A stretch of 9,984 bases of DNA from Candidatus Nitrosymbiomonas sp. (GTDB lineage: Bacteria; Sysuimicrobiota; Sysuimicrobiia; Sysuimicrobiales; Humicultoraceae), in contig DYHL01000020.1 of assembly GCA_020724185.1 (NCBI GenBank), forward strand, positions 6,965-16,948, given 5' to 3'. A model generated the notes under the pieces. That model did no database searches and had not been told where the DNA came from. It saw only the letters and a program-made list of their open reading frames with translations. A program made the translations under genes and the position numbers. Shown piece after piece: positions 1 to 5,065 of the stretch. How positions within the stretch are numbered: the first letter of the stretch is position 1; each line of letters opens with the position of its first letter.

Positions 1-471
1 GACGGCGATCTGGCCTCGATAGGCACTGCCGAGATCCTCCATGCCGCTGCGCGGGGAGAGCGCATCACGGTCATCTTCGTGAACAACGCGATCTACGGCA
101 TGACCGGCGGTCAGATGGCGCCGACCTCGCTGTCTGGAATGAAGACCACGACCACCCCATATGGCAGGGACGTCGGCCAGGCGGGCGCGGCGCTGCGTGT
201 GGTCGAACTCCTGGCCGGGATTGACGGCGTGGCGTATGCCGCACGCGAAGCGGTCACAAGCCCGGCCCGCATCCACCGGGCTCGACGCGCGGTAGAGGCC
301 GCGTTCAAGGCGCAGCTTGAGGACAGGGGTTTGGGCATCGTCGAGCTGCTCTCGACCTGTCCGGTGAACTGGAAGCTCCCGCCGGTTGAGGCCATCGCGT
401 GGTGCGAGGCCAACATGATCCCCGCCTTCCCGCTGGGCGTCCTCAAGGACACCACCAGGAGCGGGGAGTAG
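1..471 (+). CDS. 2-oxoacid:ferredoxin oxidoreductase, beta subunit (TPP-binding), 5' truncated by window edge
   Basis: This is the C-terminal 156 residues of the thiamine-diphosphate-binding subunit of a 2-oxoacid:ferredoxin oxidoreductase, which decarboxylates a 2-oxoacid to its acyl-CoA and reduces ferredoxin. The reading frame is open from base 1 and begins DGDLASIG, the end of the GDGD thiamine-diphosphate motif. The paired NN (visible residues 28-29) and IYGMTGGQMAPTS follow at the canonical distance, then TTTTPYGRD. The tail carries the conserved IVELLSTCPVNW and PLGVLKD blocks. The MTGGQ/TTPYGRD style resembles the 2-oxoglutarate (KorB) or 2-oxoisovalerate (VorB-like) branch rather than pyruvate-specific enzymes, but the substrate cannot be fixed from this fragment. 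The gamma subunit follows after 4 nt. The alpha and ferredoxin-like subunits are expected upstream of the window. A start at the internal ATG at 79 would remove the thiamine-diphosphate motif, so it is not the true start. Confidence 0.93.
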   Translation, partial: DGDLASIGTAEILHAAARGERITVIFVNNAIYGMTGGQMAPTSLSGMKTTTTPYGRDVGQAGAALRVVELLAGIDGVAYAAREAVTSPARIHRARRAVEAAFKAQLEDRGLGIVELLSTCPVNWKLPPVEAIAWCEANMIPAFPLGVLKDTTRSGE

Positions 472-475
472 CCGC

Positions 476-1015
476 ATGGCCGTTCACGAGATCGTGATAG
501 CCGGATTCGGGGGGCAGGGCGTGCTGTTCCTGGGAGAGGTCCTGGCGCAGGCTGCCCTCAGCGAGGGACGCGAGGTCACCTGGCTGCCCGCGTACGGGCC
601 GGAGCAGCGGGGCGGCACCGCGTACTGCACGGTGGTGATCAGCAGCGAACCCATTGGCTCGCCCGTGGTCTCCGACCCAACCGTGATGATTGCAATGAAC
701 CGACCTTCGCTGGACCGGTTTGAGCCCTCGGTCCGGCCAGGAGGCCTCATCGTGTGCGACAGCACGCTGACGGGGCGAGCTCCTGAGCGCACCGACGTGC
801 GCACCGTTGCGGTGCCGGCGACGGCCATCGCCGCCGAACTGGGCGCCCCGCGGGCGGCCAACGTCGTGCTGCTCGGCGCCACGATGGCCGCGAGGCCGAT
901 CCTGACTGCCGAGAGCGTGCGCGCGGCCCTGGACGGGATGGTGGCGGACCCCCAGGTGAGGGCGCGCAACGTAGCCGCGTTCGAGCGCGGCGCGCGCGAG
1001 GGATCCCGCCCGTGA
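476..1015 (+). CDS. 2-oxoacid:ferredoxin oxidoreductase, gamma subunit
   Basis: This is the gamma subunit of the ketoacid:ferredoxin oxidoreductase encoded just upstream, and it completes the core of the acyl-CoA-forming, ferredoxin-reducing complex in the cytoplasm. At 179 residues it has the normal length for stand-alone gamma subunits. Visible family motifs are GFGGQGV (residues 10-16) in the first beta-alpha-beta unit, YGPEQRGGTA (40-49) and ANVVLLGA (128-135). The ATG at 476 is preceded by GGGGAG (463-468) with a 7-nt spacer, and the gene begins 4 nt after the beta-subunit stop, so the two are surely co-transcribed. Its TGA overlaps the GTG of the next gene. KorC or VorC are the candidate names; the substrate is undetermined, so no symbol is given. 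Confidence 0.93.
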   Translation: MAVHEIVIAGFGGQGVLFLGEVLAQAALSEGREVTWLPAYGPEQRGGTAYCTVVISSEPIGSPVVSDPTVMIAMNRPSLDRFEPSVRPGGLIVCDSTLTGRAPERTDVRTVAVPATAIAAELGAPRAANVVLLGATMAARPILTAESVRAALDGMVADPQVRARNVAAFERGAREGSRP

Positions 1016-1698
1016 CGCAGGTCCAAGACGGCGCCCCAGGGGGCCCCAGGACCATCCGGCTCATTGTGGCCGATGACCACGCCATCGTGCGGGAGGGTAT
1101 CAGGCGCCTGCTCCAGGCCGAGCCGGACATCGAGGTTGTGGGAGAGGCGGGCGACGGCGTGGCAGCCGTGGAGCTGGCCCAGAGTCTCAAGCCCGATGTG
1201 GTGTGCCTGGACGTCAGCATGCCGAGGATGAACGGGGTGGAGGCAACCCGGCGCATCAGGGCCGTCTTGCCGAACGTCGGGGTGGTCATCCTGACCATGC
1301 ACGAGGACGAGGACTACGTCTTCGAGTTGGTGAAGGCAGGCGCATCGGGCTACGTCTTGAAGCGGGCCAGCGCCCGTGACCTGGTGGATGCCGTGCACGC
1401 GGTGGCCGGAGGCCACACCTTCCTGCACCCGATGATCGCGCGGCGCCTTGTCGCTGATCACGACACGGCCAGCAGCCGTGACGAAGAGCGCCGTCGGTTC
1501 GACGGACTGACGGAACGTGAACGCGAGGTCGTACGCCTGATCGCCGACGGTCTTACCAACAGGGAGATCGCGGAACGGCTACACATCAGCGTCAAGACCG
1601 TGGAGACCCACCGTACGCACATCATGGAGAAGCTCGATCTGCACGACCGCGCACACCTGGTGCGCTACGCGGTTCGGAAGGGGCTAGTTACCGCATGA
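1012..1698 (+). CDS. NarL/FixJ-type (LuxR-family) two-component response regulator
   Basis: This is a 228-residue DNA-binding response regulator. The receiver domain (about 15-135) shows the acidic pair D21-D22, phosphoacceptor D67 in LDVSMPRMNG, switch T95 in ILTMHE and K117 in YVLKRAS, so it should be phosphorylatable. A linker of about 30 residues leads to a LuxR/GerE helix-turn-helix (166-228) with LTEREREVVRLIADGLTN and the recognition helix SVKTVETHRTHI. The GTG start at 1012 overlaps the preceding stop as GTGA and has GAGGGA (998-1003) 8 nt upstream. The 14 residues before the receiver are Gly/Pro-rich and unconserved. No histidine kinase lies in the window, so the partner and signal are unknown. 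Placement between an oxidoreductase subunit and deoC suggests it may regulate this operon or central carbon flow, which is inference only. Confidence 0.93.
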   Translation: MTQVQDGAPGGPRTIRLIVADDHAIVREGIRRLLQAEPDIEVVGEAGDGVAAVELAQSLKPDVVCLDVSMPRMNGVEATRRIRAVLPNVGVVILTMHEDEDYVFELVKAGASGYVLKRASARDLVDAVHAVAGGHTFLHPMIARRLVADHDTASSRDEERRRFDGLTEREREVVRLIADGLTNREIAERLHISVKTVETHRTHIMEKLDLHDRAHLVRYAVRKGLVTA

Positions 1699-2384
1699 GC
1701 ACCCGCCAGGAAGCGCCGATTCCAGAGAGGGCGCTGGCCGGACGCATCGAGCACTCGATCCTCGCGCCCGAGGCCGGCCAGGCCGATGTGGAAGCGGGCT
1801 GCGCCGTGGCGCGTGCCCGGGGGGTTCGCGCCGTGGTGGTCAAGCCGGTGCACGTCGCCTTGGCCCGGAGGTTGCTGGAGGGAAGCGGGATCCGCGTGGT
1901 GAGCGTGATAGGGTTCCCCCACGGCAACTCGACTCCGAAGGTGAAGGCACTGGAGGTCTCTGCCGCGGTCCGCGACGGAGCCGATGAGGTGGACGTCGTG
2001 GTGAACATCGGCGCGTTGTGCGAGGGCCGATGGGAGGTCACGCAGGAGGAGCTCCAGGAGGTTGTAGCCGCGGCCGACGGTCGTCCGGTGAAGGTGATCC
2101 TGGAAACCGCGCTGCTGACCGATGCCGCCAAGATCCAGGCGTGCGGACTGGCGGCGGCCTCCGGCGCGGCCTATGTGAAGACTTCCACGGGATTTGGCAA
2201 GGCCGGGGCAACGGTAACTGACGTGGCGCTGCTGCGCCGTGCGGTGGGCCCCGGGATGGGCGTGAAGGCGTCGGGCGGGATCCGCACGCTGGCGGATGCG
2301 GCGGCCATGATCCAAGCGGGCGCCGACCTTATCGGAACAAGCCAGACCGAAGCGATACTGAACGAGGCTGGCCCCGTCGCCTGA
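1695..2384 (+). CDS. deoC: deoxyribose-phosphate aldolase
   Basis: This is a 229-residue class I aldolase of the DeoC family, a cytoplasmic TIM barrel that reversibly splits 2-deoxyribose-5-phosphate into acetaldehyde and glyceraldehyde-3-phosphate in deoxynucleoside catabolism. Visible signatures are VIGFPHGNS (71-79), DEVDVVVNIG (97-106, with D100 as the probable proton-relay acid), the Schiff-base lysine K162 in YVKTSTGFG, the second active-site lysine K191 in VKASGGIRT, and the phosphate-site IGTS (213-216). Two spots differ from the textbook enzyme: the N-terminal DHT motif reads EHS (19-21), and the usual Cys-containing VCVNP-like strand reads VVVKP (47-51). These fit a known divergent DeoC branch better than decay. 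The ATG at 1695 overlaps the upstream TGA as ATGA; GGAAGGGG (1676-1683) lies 11 nt upstream. It is the last gene of the operon and is followed by a hairpin. Confidence 0.9.
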   Translation: MSTRQEAPIPERALAGRIEHSILAPEAGQADVEAGCAVARARGVRAVVVKPVHVALARRLLEGSGIRVVSVIGFPHGNSTPKVKALEVSAAVRDGADEVDVVVNIGALCEGRWEVTQEELQEVVAAADGRPVKVILETALLTDAAKIQACGLAAASGAAYVKTSTGFGKAGATVTDVALLRRAVGPGMGVKASGGIRTLADAAAMIQAGADLIGTSQTEAILNEAGPVA

Positions 2385-2399
2385 CGGTGCGCCATGCGG

Positions 2400-2424
2400 C
2401 CTCTGCCGGGCCCTCCGGCAGAGG
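2400..2424 (+). terminator. perfect 10-bp hairpin after deoC (terminator-like, no U tract)
   Basis: The arms 2400-2409 and 2415-2424 are perfectly complementary (10 bp, mostly G:C) around a 5-nt loop. The structure begins 15 nt after the deoC stop and ends 35 nt before the preferred start of the next gene. No T-run follows (the next bases are AGAAAG), so it is not a canonical intrinsic terminator. It could be a 3'-end stabiliser, a pause or Rho-assisted site, or a weak terminator. Confidence 0.55.
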
Positions 2425-2459
2425 AGAAAGCCGGACCTGCCCTGAAGTATGGGGGCGCG

Positions 2460-2861
2460 ATGGCGGATGAAGATCGCGCCCCCACTGGCGAGCCCTCCGG
2501 AGATCTGCTGCGCCGGCTGCTTGCAGACGTGGCAGAACTGGGCGGGGTGTACGGACGCGCCGTGCGCGAACACCTGCACGCCCTGGCAAGGGACTTTGCC
2601 TTTGCCGCGCTCATGGTTGGCGTCGCGATAGCGTTGGGTGTGATGGCCATAGGCGTGGCGGTCGCCGCGCTCGTGCTGGTGGCCGCGATCTGGCTGCCAG
2701 GATGGCTGGCCGCCCTCGTGGTTCTGGGCGTCATGATAACCGCGATGGGCGTCCTGCTGTCGCTCGGCAAGGTCCGGCTGCAGCGGCGAAGGGCTGCCTG
2801 GGCGGCGCGCGTGGCCGAGGAGATCCGTTGGCTGCAGACCCTATTCCCACGCCGGAGCTAG
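2460..2861 (+). CDS. DUF1469 / holin-X superfamily III membrane protein
   Basis: This is a small integral membrane protein of 133 residues. It has a polar N-terminus, an amphipathic stretch (14-45, LLRRLLADVAELGGVYGRAV), two adjacent hydrophobic segments (about 47-78 and 81-103) separated by a WLPGW turn, and a basic C-terminal tail rich in Arg and Ala. Length and layout match the Phage_holin_3_6 / DUF1469 family (Actinobacterial holin-X), whose chromosomal members are not phage lysis proteins and have no proven role. An upstream in-frame ATG at 2394 would add 22 proline-rich residues but would place the coding start inside the 2400-2424 hairpin. I prefer ATG 2460, though its ribosome site (GGGGG, 2451-2455) is weak. 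The 3' end overlaps the next small gene by 34 nt. Confidence 0.75.
   Translation: MADEDRAPTGEPSGDLLRRLLADVAELGGVYGRAVREHLHALARDFAFAALMVGVAIALGVMAIGVAVAALVLVAAIWLPGWLAALVVLGVMITAMGVLLSLGKVRLQRRRAAWAARVAEEIRWLQTLFPRRS
2817..2822 (+). promoter_or_regulatory. Shine-Dalgarno deciding a TTG start at 2828
   Basis: GAGGAG lies 5 nt upstream of TTG 2828, inside the 3' end of the preceding membrane-protein gene. This near-consensus ribosome site supports a TTG start for the small downstream frame, which has no ATG or GTG start at a comparable position. Confidence 0.55.
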
Positions 2862-3064
2862 TCGCGCTCCATCACCGCATCGGTCGGGACCTTGCTGAAC
2901 TGCGCCTCCGGTTGCGAAGGGACCACACCCTCCGCCTGGGACCTGTCATCTCGGAGCGCGCGGGCATTGCCTGGATCGCCGCGCTGGGCGCGGCCGCCGG
3001 AGTGGCGGCAGCGCGGCACTTGCGGGCCCGGTGCAGTGGCGGCCGCCAGGCCCGGGGTCTATAA
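2828..3064 (+). CDS. small hypothetical membrane protein (78 aa, TTG start)
   Basis: I do not recognise the family. The frame from TTG 2828 to TAA 3062-3064 encodes 78 residues. A charged, heptad-like N-terminal half (PELVALHHRIGRDLAELRLR, 9-28, plus more Arg) is followed by one hydrophobic segment (about 45-62, AGIAWIAALGAAAGVAAA) and a basic tail ending HLRARCSGGRQARGL. It fills an otherwise non-coding gap of about 200 nt, keeps G/C-rich third positions like its neighbours, and has GAGGAG 5 nt before the TTG. The 34-nt overlap with the DUF1469 gene suggests translational coupling. Small helical/membrane partners often sit next to DUF1469 genes (DUF3618-type, for example), and this may be a divergent equivalent, but no signature proves that. 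Its stop codon lies within the TATAAT box upstream of tatA. Confidence 0.6.
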   Translation: MAADPIPTPELVALHHRIGRDLAELRLRLRRDHTLRLGPVISERAGIAWIAALGAAAGVAAARHLRARCSGGRQARGL

Positions 3065-3065
3065 T
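3060..3065 (+). promoter_or_regulatory. candidate -10 box (TATAAT) for tatA
   Basis: A perfect TATAAT occurs at 3060-3065 in a very GC-rich background, 21 nt before tatA, and overlaps the stop of the preceding small gene. No good -35 is present at 16-18 nt spacing (3037-3042 reads TGGCGG), and there is no extended TG. A start near 3072 would leave a leader of about 15 nt carrying GGAGGT. It could equally be a chance A/T island around a stop codon. Confidence 0.4.
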
Positions 3066-3086
3066 GAGGTTTGGAGGTAACCGAAG

Positions 3087-3296
3087 ATGACTGGATTCGT
3101 GCCGCCGGCAATCATCGGCAACGTGGGTCCCCTGGAGATGCTCGTTATCCTTCTGATCCTGCTGCTTCTGTTCGGAGCCAGCCGGCTCGCGGGCCTGGGA
3201 GCAGCGGCCGGGAAGACGATTAAGGAGTTCCGCAAGGCGATCCGTGACGTAGAGGACGACGTGAACGAGACAAAACCGTCGAAGCCGGACGCCTAG
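3087..3296 (+). CDS. tatA: Sec-independent (twin-arginine) translocase subunit TatA
   Basis: TatA is the oligomerising subunit of the twin-arginine pathway, which moves folded, often cofactor-bearing proteins across the cytoplasmic membrane. The 69-residue product has the family layout. A short periplasmic N-terminus carries GPLE (14-17, with the acidic or polar residue typical near the start of the membrane helix). A single helix (about 16-28, leucine/isoleucine-rich) ends in the invariant FG pair (F29-G30). Then come the hinge and amphipathic helix ASRLAGLGAAAGKTIKEFRK (31-50) and a short acidic/basic tail. The usual Pro after the hinge (RLP) is Ala here. TatB can be similar, but the short tail and GK.IKEFRKA pattern favour TatA or a bifunctional TatA. 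The start has a strong GGAGGT (3073-3078) 8 nt upstream. tatC follows after 5 nt. Confidence 0.93.
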   Translation: MTGFVPPAIIGNVGPLEMLVILLILLLLFGASRLAGLGAAAGKTIKEFRKAIRDVEDDVNETKPSKPDA

Positions 3297-3301
3297 ACCC
3301 C

Positions 3302-4036
3302 ATGCACGACCGTCCGATGACGATCGTGGAGCACCTGGAGGAGCTGCGGCGGCGGCTCCTCATCGCGTTTGCCGCTTTGGGTGTGGGTGCGGCGATTGGA
3401 TTTGTCTTTGTGGACCGTGTGCTCGATCTGCTCATCCGCCAGTTGCAGGTTCCGCACGTCGTCTTCTTCGCCCCGGCGGAGGCGCTGTTCATCCGCATCA
3501 AGATAGCCCTCCTGCTGGGCGTCTTCGTCGGCCTGCCGGTGATCCTCTACCAGCTCTGGGCGTTCATCGCCGTGGGGCTCACCGGGACCGAGCGGCGCGC
3601 GGTGATGGGATTGCTGCCGCCCTCGCTGGTGCTATTCGCGCTGGGCGCGGCGTTCGGGCTCTTCGTGATCATGCCCGTGGGCGTCCGGGTCCTGCTGGGG
3701 TACCAGACCGAGAAGCTGCAGCCGATGCTGGCGGTTGGGCCGGCGCTCTCGTTCCTGATGGCGTTCGTGCTGGCGTTCGGGTTCATCTTCCAACTCCCAA
3801 TCGTAGTGGTCTTCCTGGCCCGCATGGGCATAGTCTCGCCTGCCACGCTGGCTGCGGGCCGCCGGTACGCCATAGTCGGCATCGTCGTGCTATCCGCGGT
3901 ACTGACGCCCGGGACGGACGTTGTGTCCCAGATGCTCATGGCAGTGCCGACGTACGCGCTCTATGAGATCAGCATCTGGCTGGCGCGATTGGTCACTCCG
4001 CGGCCGGCATCGAGCGTTCAGGCCTACGTCGAGTAG
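3302..4036 (+). CDS. tatC: Sec-independent protein translocase subunit TatC
   Basis: TatC is the polytopic receptor that recognises twin-arginine signal peptides and recruits TatA. The 244-residue product is standard length with six predicted membrane helices. Conserved features visible are the cytoplasmic N-terminal EHLEELRRR (10-18), the periplasmic-loop motif FFAPAEA (55-61, including the conserved F and E60), QLWAFIAVGLTGTER (84-98), FGFIFQLP (159-166) and the C-terminal LTPGTDVVSQ...AVPTYALYE (201-222). The ATG at 3302 begins 5 nt after the tatA stop; no clear ribosome site precedes it, so it may depend on coupling with tatA. An internal ATG at 3317 would drop five residues and is also possible. 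Together with tatA this gives a minimal TatA-TatC system in the window; no tatB-like gene is seen. Confidence 0.96.
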   Translation: MHDRPMTIVEHLEELRRRLLIAFAALGVGAAIGFVFVDRVLDLLIRQLQVPHVVFFAPAEALFIRIKIALLLGVFVGLPVILYQLWAFIAVGLTGTERRAVMGLLPPSLVLFALGAAFGLFVIMPVGVRVLLGYQTEKLQPMLAVGPALSFLMAFVLAFGFIFQLPIVVVFLARMGIVSPATLAAGRRYAIVGIVVLSAVLTPGTDVVSQMLMAVPTYALYEISIWLARLVTPRPASSVQAYVE

Positions 4037-4045
4037 AGGTGAGCG

Positions 4046-4306
4046 ATGGCCCGTCGCACCCGGAATCCCTGGTGGGTCCTGTTTGTGGTCATCCTGTTTG
4101 GCGGATTGCTGGGCAGCGTCATCGCCGAGGCGGTGGTCGGCTACCCGGTGCTCGGTTTCCTGGCGCGCGAGGTCCGCGCCGGCGTTGACCCTCCACTTAC
4201 CCTGGATTTGCGCATCATAAGCCTGACCGCCGGCGGGATAATCCGGCTCAACCTGGCCATGCTGCTGGGCGTGGTGATCGCAGTCTGGATCTACCGGTTG
4301 TTGTAG
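4046..4306 (+). CDS. DUF4321 family small membrane protein
   Basis: The 86-residue protein has a basic N-terminus (MARRTRNPWW), one hydrophobic helix (about 10-30, VLFVVILFGGLLGSVIAEAV), a middle part with PPLTLDLRIISLTAGG (49-64), and a second helix (about 64-84) ending IYRLL. This is the DUF4321 pattern: a G-LLGS-E helix, the LDL..ISLT block and an INL/LNL-containing second helix. The function is unknown. In Clostridia-like genomes it typically sits immediately before maf-radC-mreB, exactly as here, suggesting a loose association with envelope growth. The start has AGAGGTGAG (4035-4043) just upstream and lies 9 nt after the tatC stop. The gene ends just before the maf promoter; its terminal codons contain the candidate -35. 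Confidence 0.85.
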   Translation: MARRTRNPWWVLFVVILFGGLLGSVIAEAVVGYPVLGFLAREVRAGVDPPLTLDLRIISLTAGGIIRLNLAMLLGVVIAVWIYRLL

Positions 4307-4329
4307 CCCTCCATCCCGGCTGATATACT
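4301..4329 (+). promoter_or_regulatory. sigma-70-type extended -10 promoter for the maf-radC-mre cluster
   Basis: A candidate -35 TTGTAG (4301-4306) is separated by exactly 17 nt from TATACT (4324-4329), with the extended-10 TG at 4321-4322 giving TGATATACT. The -35 matches TTGACA only in TTG, which is acceptable with an extended -10. The predicted start is near 4336, giving a leader of about 33 nt before the preferred maf start at 4369, or an almost leaderless message for GTG 4339. This is the best promoter seen in the window. Confidence 0.6.
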
Positions 4330-4368
4330 TGCCCTGATGTGAACGTTTCGGCCCCTTTAGGGGACAGG

Positions 4369-4980
4369 GTGCCGCTGCTGGTGCTGGCTTCCGCCTCTCC
4401 CCGGCGCGTTGAGCTCCTCCGCCAGGTCGGGTGGTCCTTCGAGATCGCCGCGACGGCCTCTGAGGAGGAGACGCTGGGGGTGCTTGGGGCCGGCGCGGGC
4501 GGCCAGGGATGGACCCTGGATCAGGTGCGGGCGCGCGCTCGCCGGGCTGCACTGGAAAAGGCCAGACCCGTCAGCGAAGCGCGGCCGGACGCGGTGGTCA
4601 TCGCCGCCGACACGGTGGTGATGGTTGATGGGATCGTGCTTGGGAAGCCAACGACGGCGGACGAGGCGGTGGAGATGCTCCATCGCCTCTCGGGTCGCAC
4701 GCACCACGTGACCACCGGTGTCGTCGTCGCCCACGGCCGCCGTGGCGTGACGCTGGCTGATGATTCCACCACCGCGGTGCAGTTCCGGGCGTTGCCTCCG
4801 GAGGAGGTCCTCCGGTATGTCGCGTCCGGCGAGCCGATGGATAAGGCGGGGGCGTACGGCATTCAGGGCCGTGCGGCGCTCTTCGTGGAGAGGCTGGAGG
4901 GGGACTACTTCACGGTGGTGGGTCTCCCGCTGGCGCGGTTGGCGCGCATGCTCGAGACGATCGGCGTGCGCCCGGCCTAG
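4369..4980 (+). CDS. maf: Maf family nucleotide pyrophosphatase (septum-formation-related)
   Basis: Maf/YhdE proteins hydrolyse dTTP, UTP and modified pyrimidine or other non-canonical nucleoside triphosphates to monophosphate, and overexpression blocks septation in Bacillus. The 203-residue product from GTG 4369 begins MPLLVLASASPRR, matching the family N-terminus with the substrate loop SASPRR (8-13). AADTVV (79-84, catalytic D81), LGKP (91-94), LSGRTHHVTTGV (107-118) and EPMDKAGAYGIQG (155-167) are all present. A Gly-rich insertion (about 37-49) lengthens the loop after the first strand. An in-frame GTG at 4339 would add ten residues (MNVSAPLGDR) but would sit about 3 nt from the predicted transcript start. 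GTG 4369 has AGGGG (4359-4363) 5 nt upstream and fits the family better. A CCCC-TTTA-GGGG mini-hairpin (4352-4363) covers that ribosome site. Confidence 0.93.
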   Translation: MPLLVLASASPRRVELLRQVGWSFEIAATASEEETLGVLGAGAGGQGWTLDQVRARARRAALEKARPVSEARPDAVVIAADTVVMVDGIVLGKPTTADEAVEMLHRLSGRTHHVTTGVVVAHGRRGVTLADDSTTAVQFRALPPEEVLRYVASGEPMDKAGAYGIQGRAALFVERLEGDYFTVVGLPLARLARMLETIGVRPA

Positions 4981-4990
4981 CTCCACCAGC

Positions 4991-5062
4991 CGCTCCGGTC
5001 CAGCCCGCCGCCTCCGGCGCGGGGGCGAAGGGGTATCCCCAAGTGGCGCTGGAACCGGAGCG
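4991..5062 (+). other. structured maf-radC intergenic element (long stem with two inner hairpins)
   Basis: The arm 4991-5004 pairs with 5048-5062 over 14 base pairs with one bulged A (5053 or 5054). Enclosed are a 5-bp hairpin (5006-5010 with 5015-5019, loop CCTC) and a second hairpin GGGG-TAT-CCCC (5030-5040). Together these could form a three-way junction. The 3' arm contains GGAG (5057-5060), the ribosome site of radC, whose ATG is 3 nt beyond the stem. No T-run follows, so intrinsic termination is unlikely; occlusion of translation initiation or transcript processing is more plausible. The element fills nearly all of the 85-nt gap between maf and radC. The pairings were read directly by eye; the function is inferred. 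Confidence 0.55.
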
Positions 5063-5065
5063 TTG

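Noticed and set aside
484..1461. Long minus-strand open frame (325 codons) opposite the gamma subunit and regulator
   Set aside because: It lies fully antisense to two clearly identified genes. Its His/Gly/Arg-rich translation shows no family motif, and long antisense frames are expected at this GC content.
1665..2579. Long minus-strand open frame (304 codons) opposite deoC
   Set aside because: It is antisense to a convincing deoC with an intact active site. The translation is low-complexity and lacks recognisable domains.
2460..2861. Holin-like gene as evidence of a prophage
   Set aside because: DUF1469/holin-X proteins are common chromosomal membrane proteins. No endolysin, integrase, attachment site or other phage gene is nearby.
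3020..3025. TTGCGG as a -35 partner for the TATAAT at 3060
   Set aside because: The spacing is 34 nt, twice that usable by a sigma-70-type polymerase.
4760..5065. N-terminal extension of RadC using an upstream ATG
   Set aside because: It would overlap most of the maf 3' half and add about 100 Arg/Ser-rich residues absent from the family. ATG 5066 gives the normal length and has a ribosome site.
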